A stretch of 64,000 bases of DNA from Calycina herbarum (GCA_001414485.1 LLEY01000037.1:248001-312000); one strand, 5' to 3'. Counted from the stretch's first letter, positions 1-12,520 are shown. Notes: generated by a model from the letters alone, not told the origin. Numbers and translations: made by a program.

Positions 1-2418
1 GTAAAATTCCTTTAAATCGTTTTTATAATAACTAATCTAAGGTTAGACTTAGTTTATATTATATCTATTATACTATTGTTTCCTAAATTGTTTCTATAAA
101 CTATAGTTCTTCTATTAATAGATAGTATAATTCTTCTAGTTCTGTTTTAGCCTATCTAGTTATATTAAGCTCCTTTCGCTCCTAGAATAGTATACTAAAT
201 AGTTATTATAAGTCGTATTTTCTAAATACTAGCTTATTATTTCTAATTAATATAACTATAATATATTATTTAAATTCCTTTAGTATAATATCTTTAAGTA
301 GTATTCTAAAGAAAGAGGTTTTAATTCGTCTCTTAAATCCTATTAGAACTTACTATATCTATATACTAATTTTCTCTAAAATATTATATATTCTTTATAT
401 ATCCTCTACTTTAAAGTAGCTAGGTTTTTTAATAAGTTATTATTTATATTCTAGTTCTTTCTCTTTAATAGTTTTCTATCTAGTAATTAGACTAACTAGA
501 GTTATTATTTCAGGGTTATTACTTATAACTATATACGTTGTTAAGATAGTTAGATTAACTTCTTATATTATATAAGGACTCTAGAAGTCTAGTTTCTAGT
601 TATTAATATATATCTATTAATTTCCTTATTTAAAAGTTCTAAGAAAAGCCTAAGTTTCTCTAACTTTAGAGTCTTTATTTTTTATTTCTTCTTCTAAACT
701 AGAAGATAAGTCTAATATCTCTAAAGAACTAGTTAATAGTAGTAATTCGTATTCTACTTAAAAAGGTTACTTAGATTCTATTATTAATCGTATATTATAA
801 TATTCTTTAAGAAATAGATCTTTATTATTATTAGTATCTTATATACTACTAATTCCTTTATTATTTTTAATCTAGGTTCTATATCCTCGTACTTTAAGCT
901 CCTTATCTATAAGTTTAATATAATTAGTTAAGGCTACCTATTATTAAATAGTAGTATTAATTTATTTCTTTCTCTTAGAGTCTTTCTTCTTACTATACTT
1001 ATTTACTCTATAACCTAGTAGGCTATAATTATAATATAAGTTCTACTTATATCGACGATTTCGCTCTTCCTAGGAAAGTCCTCCTTTCCTTAGAAAGGTT
1101 TTCTTCTATATAGCGTTTGCCTTCTTACTATATTTATTAGTATAAGAGTGCTTCTACTTCTCTAACTCTTTACTCTTTTCCCTATACCTAGGGTTACTCT
1201 TTCTAAATTTATATAAGCGGTTATCTAGCTAGACGACTTCCTTAATTATACCTATAATAGTTAAGAATTATATATTCTACTTAGCTATTTCCTTATAAAT
1301 ATATACCTTTAATCCTTTATAAAAGAGTTTTATAAGAGTAATAGTATCTTATTCTAACTTCGTTCTATAATATTAGAATTCGTTAGTATAATCTATTACT
1401 AATCCGGTTTAGTATAACTCTAAAAGTTTATATATAGCTGTTTAGATTATATCGAAGTTTCTAAAAACTTTCCTAATAGTTGCCTTAAATCCTCTCTAAG
1501 ATTTAAATATAATCTTAGTTAATTCTATCTTTCTATCTTTATCCTTATTCTTAAAGAAGTTCTCTAAGTATAGCTAGGCCTATTCTAATACTAATCCTCT
1601 AAGGTAGGAGATAGTAAAGATAGTTCGTAAGTTATAATTACCTTTGAACTTATTAAAGTTAAAGTTAAAATAGATATCTATTTAAAGAAGGAATAAGTCG
1701 AGTTCCTTTTACTTCTTATAATATATATCTAGTATCTTAACTTTAATAGACTTAAGTACTTTAACCTTATAGAGCTCAGAGGCGTCTAGTATACTAATAT
1801 TGTCGTCGTTCCTAGTTAACTATATACTAGCAGGTGTTCTTCTAGTTATACTTCTAGATATTCTTATAACGTTAACTCGACTAGTATTCAGGCTAGCTGC
1901 TATAGCGGGGGTTACTAGAGCTATAGCGACTGAACTTCTAAGTAGGTACTTAAAGTATAACGAAACTTAAATAAACTAAACAAAGATAACTAAGTCTCGA
2001 AGGTTAGTATATAGTAAGAAGTATAGATACGCTAGGTTGTTTACTTAGAAGTGAACTCGTTACTTATATTAAAGATATTAAATAAGATAATAAGATTAAT
2101 AACTAAAGTTGAGTACGAAGCTCCTATCTAATAGCAGACGTACTAGTCTTATATAGAACCTTCGTTTATATTTAGAGTCCTACTTAGCAGGAGTCCTAAA
2201 GATAGAGTCCGACTCTATTTCTAGGGCTTCTTAAAACTGGACTCTATTACCTAACTGTTCCTAACCGAGTCACGTGATATAACTTATAATAAGATCCTTA
2301 GGATTGTATATTCTATTATACTTAATCCTTTCCTCCTTTTAGAGTTATAATAGTGCTCGTTCTATTAGAGCGTCGCCTGGACTTCACTTTGTCACGTGCT
2401 AGCACGTGATTCGTGACA
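1..2418 (-). mobile_element. Gypsy (Ty3-type) retrotransposon, 5' part, RIP-degraded
   Basis: This is the 5' end of a minus-strand Gypsy element that runs off the left edge. Its 5' LTR is at 1956-2418, and gag-like sequence lies at about 100-1950. Read on the minus strand, the stretch around 1020-1075 resembles a gag zinc knuckle (Cys/His-rich CCHC type) followed by a basic tail. The whole stretch is closely similar to the minus-strand element ending at 44568, including the sequence next to the LTR. No frame is open because C-to-T and G-to-A changes have made many TAA/TAG stops. The identification rests on that similarity and on the LTR; pol is outside the window. Confidence 0.8.
1956..2418 (-). 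repeat. 5' LTR of the left-edge Gypsy element
   Basis: This LTR is 463 bp, the same length as the LTRs of Gypsy-A at 10614 and 44106. On the minus strand it starts TGTCACGAATCACG and ends GTTTCGTTATA. The partner LTR is outside the window. The five bases after its outer edge are TATAG (2419-2423), which should reappear beyond the left edge if this copy is complete. Confidence 0.85.
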
Positions 2419-3563
2419 TATAGCTACGTAGCTAAGAAGAAGAAGAGAAAGACTATTAAAGCTAGGAAAAGCGATACTATACTACTAGAGAGCGAGGCAA
2501 GTATAGGAAGAAGAGTAGGGAATAGAGAGAGAGAGTTTCAGATATAATACTACGCTTATAAAGTAGTAGGAACACCTAGAGGCTTAAAGAAAGAGAGCTT
2601 AAGAGAAGAACCCGACGTAGTATATAGAAGCGTTAGACGAGGTAGACCTAGTAAACTAGAAGCTACGGAAAGTCTATAAAAGGCTTACTAAGGTAAAGAG
2701 CTTACTACTCGTCTAGGTAAGAATAGAAGTAATAGAGCTTAACGTCTTCCTCTTTATAAGAAGAGTACTAGGCTAGCTAATACTATAGTATACGTACGTA
2801 GATAGAAGAGAGATAGTAGAGTATCTAGTACTATTTTACTAAGACATCTTATAAGAGAGAGAAGTACTTATAAGAGCTCTTAGGAAGAGTATTAGAGACT
2901 TAAGAGAGCTTAGAGAAGCACTAGCGAATAGGAAGCTAGCGCTGAGAATCACTACCTAGCTGCTCAGGCTTAGAAGACTTTAGAAATATAGGCTAGCGCT
3001 GGAATTACTTAAAGAGGATAGAGAGGAAGGCGAGGAAGAGGTAAGAGAAAGAGAGAAAGAGGAAGAGAGAGCTAAGGCGCGTCGGAGAGTAAGACCCCGG
3101 CTTCGCTAGTTTTAAGAGAGCGCTTAGGCGCTCTCTATACTACTAATATACGCTTTAGCGGTTAAGCACTTTAACCTACCCCCTTAGTTTATTACTAGGT
3201 TAGAGAGAAGAGCTTTAAATAGATAGTAGTAGGAATTAAAGAAGAAGTATCGCACGCTTATAAAGAAACTCGAGAGACGAAGAAGAATAGACTAAAAGAT
3301 ATTATAAACTAGAACAGAAGATATACTACTTACTCTTAGAGCACGGCCTACAGCCTACGTAGCGTAAGAATAATAATAGTTAATTTAAGTAATTTAGACT
3401 AGTATTCGCTATAAGAAGATATACTATTTATTCGATTATAAAGTATACTTTCAGTAATATTATAGAGTTTAGAAGCGCGTCTATAACTTATTTTTTTTAT
3501 AGATCGAATAACTTCTATTACTATATTAATTCGTACTTCTTAATCTTAAATTAGTATTATTAT
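2419..3563. other. Unclassified degenerate repeat DNA, coding-like in part
   Basis: I could not assign this stretch to a family. It is purine-rich on the plus strand and in places reads like a charged, Leu/Glu/Arg-rich coiled-coil protein (about 2790-3330), broken by stops. It lies between a Gypsy LTR and a pogo element, and it may be part of the older pogo-type element whose right end is at 5418-5470. A perfect 9-bp hairpin is at 3115-3136. Confidence 0.4.
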
Positions 3564-3565
3564 TA

Positions 3566-3630
3566 ACGTATTTCCCAGTCGAGTAGATTACCTAGTCGAG
3601 TAGATTACGAGAATACTAAAACGCGATACT
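3566..3630 (+). repeat. Left terminal inverted repeat of pogo-2
   Basis: It pairs with 5330-5379. Its inner motif AGTCGAGTAGATTA occurs twice in tandem here (17-bp period) but only once at the right end, so the ends differ by one repeat unit. Confidence 0.75.
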
Positions 3631-5329
3631 CTACTTAAAAATTAAAAATACTACTACTATATCAAGCCTAGCTCTCTGATTAAGAGAGTTGTATTCTTTT
3701 AGCTATTTAAGCCTTTAAATCAGGTTAATTTAGAAGTATACAAGCTTATATTAAATCGTACGACGTATCTTATATATCCTTCTATAACCGATTATATAGA
3801 CTATCTTTATAACGCGACACTCTCTCTAATACTTAAAGACTTACTTCTAAAGAAGAGCTAGCTATTATATAATATATTCTCGACCTAGATTCACGCGGAT
3901 TCCTACTCTAGCTAGCAGCTGTTTAAGAAATAGTAGACCTTCTTCTCTCTAAATACGACGTGTCTCTAGTAGATAAGAATTAGACTTCTACCTTTGTTAA
4001 ACGCTATATAGAGATTAAGACGAAATTCAGCCGTAAGTACGATTATAAAAGAGCTTAGTATAAAGACTCTATAGTTCTTAGAGACTGGTTTAGGCTTATA
4101 CGAAATACAATTACTAAATATAGAATTATAGAGAAGAATATATATATAACTTCGACAAAGCTAGGTTTCTTATAAAGGTTATTATAACTACTAAAGTTGT
4201 TATAAGCTTAGAGTTAAGAAATCGTCTAAAGACTACTTAGCTAGGAAATAAGAAGTAGGTTTCGATTATATAGAGTATAAACTCGTATAGTTAGACACTT
4301 CCTTCGTTTATTATTTTCAAGAGATAGTACTATCTCTTAGCTTAGTATAAGGAGTTAGGTCTCTTATAAGATTAGGTAATTACGCTAAGTAAGAATAGAT
4401 AGATAATAAACGAGGTTAGATTTAAGTAGATTTAGTACTTTAATAAGTATATAAAAGGTCGTATAGTTAAGCGATATAGACTTCTTATTCTTAATAGCTA
4501 TAAGTTATATATTTCAGTTTAATTTCAGTAATACTATTAGAATAATAGTATTATTACTCTCTATATACTACTATACTTATCTTATATTCTTTAGTCTCTT
4601 AACGTTAGCTATTTTAGCTTACTAAAGGTATTATATAGTAAGTAGATTAAGAATCTTATTCGAGTTAGAATTTAGTATATTACTAAGCTTAAGTTCCTTC
4701 TTATATTTAAAGAGATATTCAAAGCTATATTTATAAAGTAGAATATTAAAAGTAGATTTCAAGTAACTAGCTTAGTTCTATACGATTCTAAGAACGTCCT
4801 TTCTTACCTTAATCTAAGGCTAAAGACACTAACTCTACTCTCTACAAACGAGCTAAACTAGACTCTAAAGACGCTATAGAACGCTATAGAGCTTTAATTC
4901 TAGACTATATATCTTAAAAACCGTATCGTATAATACTAAGATAGCTCTTCTATATTAATTAACGAGGCATTCGATCGGCTTACTAAGAGGGCTTAAATTA
5001 TAATATACGAAGCTACTCTTATAAAAGCTGAAATCAAGGCGTTATAAGAGGTAAATCAGCTTAAAAAGAGAAGAGAGAGAAAACGAAAGAGGCGTATTTA
5101 CTAAGGTAGAAGTCTTATAGTTAAGAAAGACGAGGAAATTATTTAAAGTACTTAAACTTAGTAAGAAGAGAGTAGTAATAATATATAGCGCTAGTGCTTC
5201 GAAGGTAAGCAGCGACGTTATAGTTTATATAGTTAGATTAGATATAATACTCGTATATATAAAGCATCTTAGGAATCGATTAATATAAGTAGCTAGGGTT
5301 TTTTTAATAGTATTATTATAATATATTTA

Positions 5330-5379
5330 GAGTTATCGCGTTTTAGTATTCTTATAATCTACTCGACTAGGAAATACGT
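5330..5379 (-). repeat. Right terminal inverted repeat of pogo-2
   Basis: This is the inverted partner of the left end. It terminates in GGAAATACGT directly before the TA target duplication. Confidence 0.75.
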
Positions 5380-5417
5380 TATAGAGAAAACGTATATTAA
5401 AGTAATAAAGTAGGAAA

Positions 5418-5470
5418 ATAAGAAAAAGTATACAGTATACTAATATACGCGGCGTACTAATAAACCACGT
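5418..5470 (-). repeat. Right terminal repeat of an older pogo-type element
   Basis: The end reads ...ACTAATAAACCACGT followed by TA (5471-5472). It matches the terminal repeat of pogo-1 (12467-14327). The sequence immediately to its right is the Gypsy pol sequence also found near 35230, so this element had inserted at a TA inside a Gypsy integrase/chromodomain region. I found no left terminus in the window; it may have been lost. Confidence 0.65.
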
Positions 5471-5472
5471 TA

Positions 5473-6972
5473 TAAAAGAATATTAATACTAAAAAACTAA
5501 GTAATAAACTAGACTATAAGAAACTAGGACTATTTAGAATTAAATAAGTTAGAGAACTTTTAAATTATAAATTAGTACTACTATAGACTATAAATATATA
5601 CCTAGTATTCTATATATCTCTACTTAAACTAGTACTACTAGGAGTACTACTAGCTCTACTTATAGAAATCTAACCTCTTAATTTAAATACTAAATACAAA
5701 GTTAAAAGAATTTTAAATAGCTATATTATTAGAGGGAAAATTAAGTACTTAATAAAATAGATAGATTATCTATACTTAGAAAATACTTAGAAGCTAAAAA
5801 GTAATCTTAGCTAGTAATTAGTAGAACTTTAGAAGTTCTACTAGCAAAACCTAGGTTTATCTATATCTTATAATTAGAAGAGAAAGCCTCTAAAAAGGCT
5901 AGGTTAAGACCTAGCTTAGAAACAGAATTAATAGAAGTAGATAGAACTACTAGGTAGAGAACCTCTACTTTTCTTTACTCTCTCTCTTCTTTTTCCTTCT
6001 TTTCTCTTTCTCTTTCTTCTATCTTATTAAGCTCTTATTAAGTTTAAAGACTACGACGAAGTATCTCTTACTTCTACTTAGTAAGAAAGTGTTATTATTT
6101 TTATAGCTATAGAATCTTCTATATAGCCTCTTCTTAAACCTTATAAGTAATCTCCTTCTTCTATTATAATCGCTGCTTCTAAGTATTAATAGATTCTTAC
6201 TTAAAAAGTAAGAGTATTTAATTTCGTTTCTTAATATTATAAAGCTTATCTTTCCTAGTATATTTAGAGTACTTAGAACCGTCGATAACGCTAATATAGC
6301 GACGACTAGCCTTTACTTAAATACATAGTATATAGGGAATTATTTCATATCTTAATTATTTAATTTAGAGAGTATTTAGAATTCTATATTATTTAAGTTT
6401 ATCTTTATAAATAGATGTTAATAATATAATAGAAGAAAGAGAAGGCTACTAGCTTTCTAGTAATATTTCTTAGATAGTACTTAAGTATAGAGAAACGCTA
6501 GTCTAAGAAGAGAATAGTATTATAAATTATAGAACGTAGTAAGTAGTTTAGACAGCGCTCTAATAGAATAAGATATAATATCTAGAGAATAGAAGGTAAT
6601 ATAAGAGAGAATTAGTAATATAAAGAGATATTTAAGGATTTTAGAATCTTACTATTATAGGATTATTAGAAGTCACGTGTAGTTATATAACGTAGTCGCC
6701 TATATTACCTAGATCGCGAGTAGTATAAGTAATATAGATAAATAGAGATAATATACTTAAGAAACAAAGGTTCTATATAAGACTAGTACGTCTACTATTA
6801 GATAGAAGTTTCGTACTTAACTTTAGTTATTAATTTTATTACTTTGCTTTAATATCTTTAATATAAGTAACGAGTTTACCTCTAAGTAAATATAATATAA
6901 TAGCTGTCTTCTTTATCTATATACTAACTATTAAGCTCGATATCTTTATAGTTAGATACCGGTTTCGTTATA
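5473..6972 (+). mobile_element. Gypsy retrotransposon, 3' part with LTR, RIP-degraded
   Basis: This is the 3' end of a plus-strand Gypsy element. The end of integrase and a chromodomain-like C-terminus lie at about 5500-5880 and match the equivalent part of the element at 35260-35640. A 3' untranslated segment and a purine tract (AAGAAGAGAATAG, 6505-6517) come next, directly before the LTR at 6518. No 5' half is visible; an older pogo insertion forms its left boundary. Confidence 0.75.
6518..6972 (+). repeat. 3' LTR of the Gypsy 3' fragment
   Basis: It begins TATTATAAATTATAG just after the polypurine tract and ends GGTTTCGTTATA. Its first 370 bp match the other Gypsy LTRs well. The last 80 bp are alignable but much more divergent, so it may be a distinct subfamily or a recombinant. 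Confidence 0.65.
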
Positions 6973-8480
6973 CTAATATACTTAGTATTAAACTTAGGAA
7001 TTAGTTTAGCTAACTTAATATTCTAGGTACTAAGTATAACTATATCCTCTACTCTATATACTAGAGCTGGTAATTAGTAGACGTTAGTAGCTTCCTCTAT
7101 CTTATCTCTTAAGATAAGAAGGTTCGTATATAGAAGTACTAAGACGTCTCTTATCTTTATAGCGAAGGTTATACTAGTAACTACAGTTTAAGAATTAGAT
7201 ATAGCTTAAAGAGAGCTAAAGCTTACTTAAGAGTAGTAACCGTTGTTTATAAAGAAGAGTAATATATCTATAGCTAAACTATATACGTTTCTTAAAGTAA
7301 ACTTAGCTAGTAGTAAGAGCTGAACCTAATTCTCTTAAGTATAGTTAATATACTAGCGAAGGTACTTAGAAATAAACTTATTAGCGATTTTAGTTTAACT
7401 ATTAGTCTTAAAGTAGTAGATAGTAGAAAGGTAAATTCGTATATATAATATATTATAAACTATTTTCTAGAATACTATAATAAATAATAAGCCTCTATTA
7501 GAGATAATAGAGTCTAGTAGACTATAGAGCTTCTAAATGTCATATATAAATAAGTAAGCTAAGTTAATAGTAGTCTACTTTAAATAATATAGAATAATAT
7601 AGTAGTTCTTTATAAGTCTATTAGTAACTACTATAATCTAGTTATAACTATCTATTATTATAATTAGTCTTATAAAATTAATAAACAGGTTCTTCTACTA
7701 CTAGGTTAAAATAGAGAGAGGTTTTAAAGTACTCTAGTATTATAGCTAAGAAAACTTATTTCGAAGATAACTCTTATAAGCTTTAATAAACTACTTAATA
7801 TTCTTATAAAGTTTAAGCTACTAGTAGTCTCTAGATACTAGCTTAAATATCTTATTCTTATTAAAGTAGCTACTCTTAACTAAATCGTAGATTTTCTAAA
7901 GAAGCTAGACTCTAAGCTTAGTATCTAGGACGTATAGTCTATCTTAAAAGTAGAGCTTACCCTCGGTGATATAATATTATAATAAGGCTATTTTCTTTAA
8001 ATAAGACGTATAGTCTATTCTATTTATCTCTCTAGAAACACAAGTCTAAAATAGATCTTCTTAATAACCTTTATAAAGAAGTTAAGTAAGTTTAAGATTA
8101 TCTAGCTCTAGCTCTTCTAGGTCTCTTTCTAGAGGTTTAAGTTCGTTCTAAAGAAGTGTTATACGTATAGCTAGGTCTAAATTATAAGGTTTTAGAAGTG
8201 ATTACTATTAGTATAGTACTTAAGAGTTATTAAGTAATAAGAGCAGATCCTAGGAAAGCTATATTCTACTATCTACTTTTACTATTACTCTTCTAAGTAC
8301 TAATTTAATAACAAAGTTAAACTAAGAGAGAAACTCGCTCTAATATACTTAGTAATAAGTAAGTTACTTTATAGTTATAAAGTACTTTAAATTAGAGTAA
8401 TTAGTAATAACTAAAATTAGATAGACTGTCTCTAAGAGTTCTAAGTACTATACTTTAAAAGCTTGAATAATTATTATAAA
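6973..8480 (-). mobile_element. Gypsy-B remnant, inverted copy
   Basis: On the minus strand this stretch carries the integrase region of a second Gypsy family. It is the inverted counterpart of 10100-10600 plus 44574-45300: for example, 7000-7150 is the reverse complement of about 45120-45300, and 8040-8200 that of 10090-10260. It is full of stops. The ends are blurred, and no LTR pair or TSD was found. Confidence 0.6.
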
Positions 8481-8599
8481 CTATAACTGAAGACAAAGAT
8501 ATAAGAGTATATATATATAAATACGAGAATTTAAAGCTACAGTTCTATCTACGAAGGCAACGCGGGTTATATACCTAGATAAAAGAGATTACTTAGTAA

Positions 8600-8745
8600 G
8601 TATAAGCTATAAGAAGCTGAAATCTCATAAGAGCTATAAAGAGATCTTATTATAGCTCTCGTTATAGCTATAAGAAGCTAAGATCTCGTTATAGCTCTTG
8701 TTATAGCTCTTATTATAGCTCTTATTATAGATCTATATATCCCGA
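8600..8745 (+). repeat. Short tandem repeats, unit TTATAGCTCTTG
   Basis: About 12-bp units (TTATAGCTCT followed by TG, TA or CG) repeat imperfectly, most regularly at 8647-8731. They lie between the inverted and direct Gypsy-B remnants and could belong to an LTR or leader. Confidence 0.55.
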
Positions 8746-8829
8746 GGTAATTACCGAGGTCACGTGTTTATTACGTGTATTCTTCTAGGTTATAGACCAG
8801 CGCTATAATATTATCTCTCGCTTTTGAAA

Positions 8830-10608
8830 AATCTTATCTATAAGCTTTATATTATAACTGAATCGTTTATAAGATAGTTATAATTATTTATACTATTCTT
8901 CTACGCTTATATCTAGCTTTATAAAGCTCTTAGCAGACTAGCGCGAGCTAGATTAGCGAGGTAAAAGCTGTATAATTTATATAGATAATACTTAAAATTC
9001 AAGACTAGATACTACTATAGATTAGAGTTATAGCCTAACTATTTAACTCTATATTAGAGCTTTCTACGAATTATCTTTTTAGCTAAGACTTCTTCTACTT
9101 TCTACTCTTTCTAATCTATAACCTATATTAGCAGAGGTAGCTCGTTTACCTATCTAGGTAACGGATCTATAGTAGCTTTATAGAGTAGTAATAGGTAGAA
9201 TATAGAGTATATATAGAAGTAGTCTAGTAATTCGAGCTAGAAAGAGTATTCTTTATAGACTATAATCTAGAAAGAACTCTCGTTTTATCTGTCTAGTTTA
9301 TAGCTTAGCTAGTATATCTTCTAATTATAAGTTAATACTTAAATAAAGTCGTATACGTCGAAGTCTACTACTCTTCTAGTCTAGTTTATAGACTTAGTAT
9401 AGCGCTCTTATACTTTACTTACTAATTCCTTTACTATAGTCTAAGTTTCCTATATTCTTCGTACTAGTACTTCTATATCTATCTAGTTAAGCTGTTTACG
9501 TATAGTTATAGATTTATCTAGACGATTCTAGTCGAAGAACGTAGTAGCTACGTATCTATTAATTACTTTAAAGAGTAAAGGCTCTTCTAGACTCTTATAT
9601 AGAAGCGTAAGCTAGGTATAGTCTAGAATAGAGACAAGTTCGCTCTAGTTATTCTAGTAGTAACTAATAAAAAGCTATAGACGTTAATTAATCTATTAGT
9701 TTATTATTTTAGTTTATCTATTAGTTTAAGAGTAGAAAGTAGTAAATAGCTTAAGATTTATACTAAGAATTCCGTAGAATTCGAACTAGAAAGAAGAGAT
9801 AAACTATAGTCTATAGTCTATAATAATACTTTATAGATAGCTATAGATTTAATATATCTATATAACGTATATTTAAGCTATATCTTATATTATAACTGTC
9901 TTTAGACAGAGGATCGAGACCGATTACTTAGTTAGACGATCTATAACTACTTATAAAGTATTATAACCTTACTTATTAGTAGGGAAAGACTTATAGTCTA
10001 TAGTAATATATTACTAGAGACGCTCTAGAACTAGTAACAGGTGTAAAAAGCTAGGTTTATAGTCGCGAGGTACTATAGTACGTCGACAGTCTTCGTAGTT
10101 ATAGTAATCACTTCTAAAACCCTATAATTTAGACCTAGCTATACGTATAGTATCTCTAGAGGAACTTAAGTCTAGAGAAGAGAACCTAGAAGAGCCGAAG
10201 CTAGATAACTTTAAACTTATTTAACTTCTTTATAAAGGTTACTAAGAAGACCTATTTTAGACTCGAATTTCTTAGAAGATAGATAGAACGGACTATATAT
10301 CTTACTTAAAGGAAATAGTCTTATTAGAATATTAGATTACTAAGAGTAGGCTCTACTTTTAAGATAGACTATATGTTCTAGATATAGAGCTTAGAGTCTA
10401 GCTTCTTTAGAAAATCTACGATTTAGTTAAGAGTAGCTACTCTAGTAAGAATAAGATGTTTAAGCTAGTATCTAGAGACTACTAGTAGTCTAAACTTTAT
10501 TAGAATATTAAGTAATTTATTAAGACTTATAAGAGTTATTTTTAAAATAAGTTTTCCTAGCTACGATATTAGAGGACTTTAAAGCCTCTTTTTATTTTAA
10601 TCTAGTAG
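8830..10608 (+). mobile_element. Gypsy-B retrotransposon, left part, RIP-degraded
   Basis: The right end (about 10340-10600) reads, across stops, as the zinc-binding N-terminal region of a Gypsy integrase (a HDLVKSSYSSKNKMFKL-like stretch, then Lys-Ser-Cys-type residues). It leads into the catalytic core, which resumes at 44574 on the far side of Gypsy-A. The upstream part (8900-10000) is degenerate and I could not assign domains with confidence. This is the outermost layer of the nested stack. Confidence 0.65.
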
Positions 10609-10613
10609 TAAAA

Positions 10614-11076
10614 TATAACGAAACTTAAACGAACTAAACAAAGATAACTAAGTCTTGAAAGTTAGTATATAGGTAAGAAGTATAGATACGCCGGGTTGTT
10701 TACTTAGAAGTAAACTCGTTACTTATATTAAAGATATTAAATAAGATAATAAGATTAATAACTAAAGTTAAGTACGAAGCTTCTATCTAATAGCAGACGT
10801 ACTAGTCTTATATAGAACCTTCGTTCTCTAAATATATCACTTATATTACTTATATCGCCTATATCGCTCGCGATTAGAGTAATTAGGTCGATTAGAGCGA
10901 TTACGTTATATAATCGTATATAACTTCTAATAATATTACAAAAGTAAGATTCTAAAACTCTTAAATACCTTTCGTATTACTAATTTCCTTCTATATTACC
11001 TTCCTTTCCTAGATGTCGTATCTTATTCTATTAGAGCGCTGTCTAAACTACTTACTACTTTCCGTGATTCGTAATA
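10614..11076 (-). repeat. 3' LTR of Gypsy-A
   Basis: It is 463 bp, equal in length to its partner at 44106-44568. The left flank TAAAA is the target duplication, and the complement of a polypurine tract follows at its right edge. Confidence 0.9.
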
Positions 11077-11096
11077 CTATCCTCTTCTTAGCCTAG

Positions 11097-11535
11097 TGTA
11101 ACGAAACTCAAACGAACTAAACAAAGATGACTAAGTCTCGAAGGTTAGTATATAGGTAAGAAGTACAGATGCGCCAGGTTGTTCACTTAGAAGTGAACTC
11201 GTTACTTATATCAAAGATATCAAATAAGATGATAAGATTGATAACTAAAGTTAAGTACGAAGCTCCTATCTAATAGCAGACGTGCCAGTCTTATATAGAA
11301 CTATAGTCTCCCGTTCCAGTCGCTCTAGTCGCTCGCCCTGATCGCTTCAGTCGACAGGCGACTCAGGCGACTCAGGCGACTAGGTCACGTGATGCTTTTT
11401 TACCAAAGGAAATCCATAGATCGCTTAGCTAGTCTAAGGATCCCTCTTTTACTTATAAGAGTTTCTAATAGTGCTTAACCTGTTAGAGCGCCGCCTGGTC
11501 TCTACTTATCACATGCTTACACGTGATTCGTGACA
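11097..11535 (-). repeat. Solo Gypsy LTR, lightly mutated
   Basis: This 439-bp LTR is flanked by CCTAG on both sides (11092-11096, 11536-11540), so it is a complete insertion reduced to one LTR. Its edges are TGTAACGAAACT and GATTCGTGACA. It keeps many CA/TG dinucleotides that the surrounding Gypsy-A sequence has lost. It lies in the 3' untranslated part of Gypsy-A, 20 bp from the 3' LTR. Confidence 0.9.
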
Positions 11536-12466
11536 CCTAGCGTGTTCTTACGCTTAAGTATAAGCTAAGAAATATTATTAAGAAGCTAGTAGGCTTCTCT
11601 TTCTTCTATTATATCGTTAACACCTATCTATAAAGATAGACTTAAATAATATAGAATTCTAAACACTCTTTAAATTAAATAATTAGAATATAAAATAATT
11701 CCTTATACTTAATATACTCGAGCAAAGACTAGTCGTCGCTATGTTAGTATCGCTAGTAGTTCTAAGTACTCTAAGTATACTAGAAAAGACAAGCTCTATA
11801 ATATTAAATAATAAAACCGAATACTCTTACTTTTCGAATAGAAATCTATTAATACCTAGTAATAACAGTTATAATAAGAGAAAGAGATAGCCTTTAAAAT
11901 CTAAGAAGAAGCTATATAAAAGAGTTCTAAGGCTATATAGAAAATCCTCCGATTATAGTAGTAGTAACGCTTTCTTACTAAGCAGGAGTAAGAGATACTC
12001 TATCGTAGTCTTATAAACCTATAAAAGCTTAATAAAGCTAAGAAGAGAGAAAGAGAAGAGAAAGAGTAGTAGAAGGTAGAGGAAAAACAATAGAAAGCAG
12101 AGATCGTATATCTAGCGGCTCTACCTATTCTCGCTAGTTTCTAATCTAAGCTAAGTCTTAACCTAGTCTTCTTTAAAGCTTTTCCTTCTAACTACGAGAT
12201 ATAGGTAAACCTAGGTTTTACTAGTAGAACTTCTAAAGTTGTACTAGATAATAGTTAAGGTTGTTTTTTAGCTCTTAAGTATTTTCTAAGTATAAGTAAT
12301 CTAACTATTTAATTAAATACTTAATATATTCTCTAATAAATTTATAGTTAAGAATTCTCTTAACTTTATATTTAGTGTTTAAGTTTACTAGTTAAATTTC
12401 TATAAATAGAGCTAGTAGAGCTCCTAGCAGTACTAGTTCGAGTAGGGATATATAGAATACTAGATA

Positions 12467-12520
12467 ACGTGGTTTATTAGTACTCTATGTATATTAGTAC
12501 TCTATATACTTTTCCTCTAC
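12467..12520 (+). repeat. Left terminal inverted repeat of pogo-1
   Basis: It pairs with 14274-14327. Inside it the motif ATTAGTACTCT occurs twice (12475, 12492). Confidence 0.85.

Larger units (their letters stand above)
3566..5379 (+). mobile_element. pogo/Fot1-type DNA transposon (pogo-2), RIP-degraded
   Basis: This 1,814-bp element is flanked by TA on both sides (3564-3565, 5380-5381), the target of the Tc1/mariner/pogo group. Its inverted ends begin ACGTATTTCC and match for about 50 bp; the left end carries an extra 17-bp copy of an inner motif. The interior on the plus strand reads, through stops, as a fungal pogo transposase: an N-terminal DNA-binding region, a DDE core around 4100-4700 with a NFDK-like first catalytic segment, and a Lys/Arg-rich tail at about 5050-5200. 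It sits inside an older element that has a different type of end. No intact frame remains. Confidence 0.8.

Noticed and set aside
8600..8745. Possible CRISPR-like repeat array
   Set aside because: The 12-bp units are contiguous and imperfect without unique spacers, and the DNA is eukaryotic repeat; it is a simple tandem repeat.
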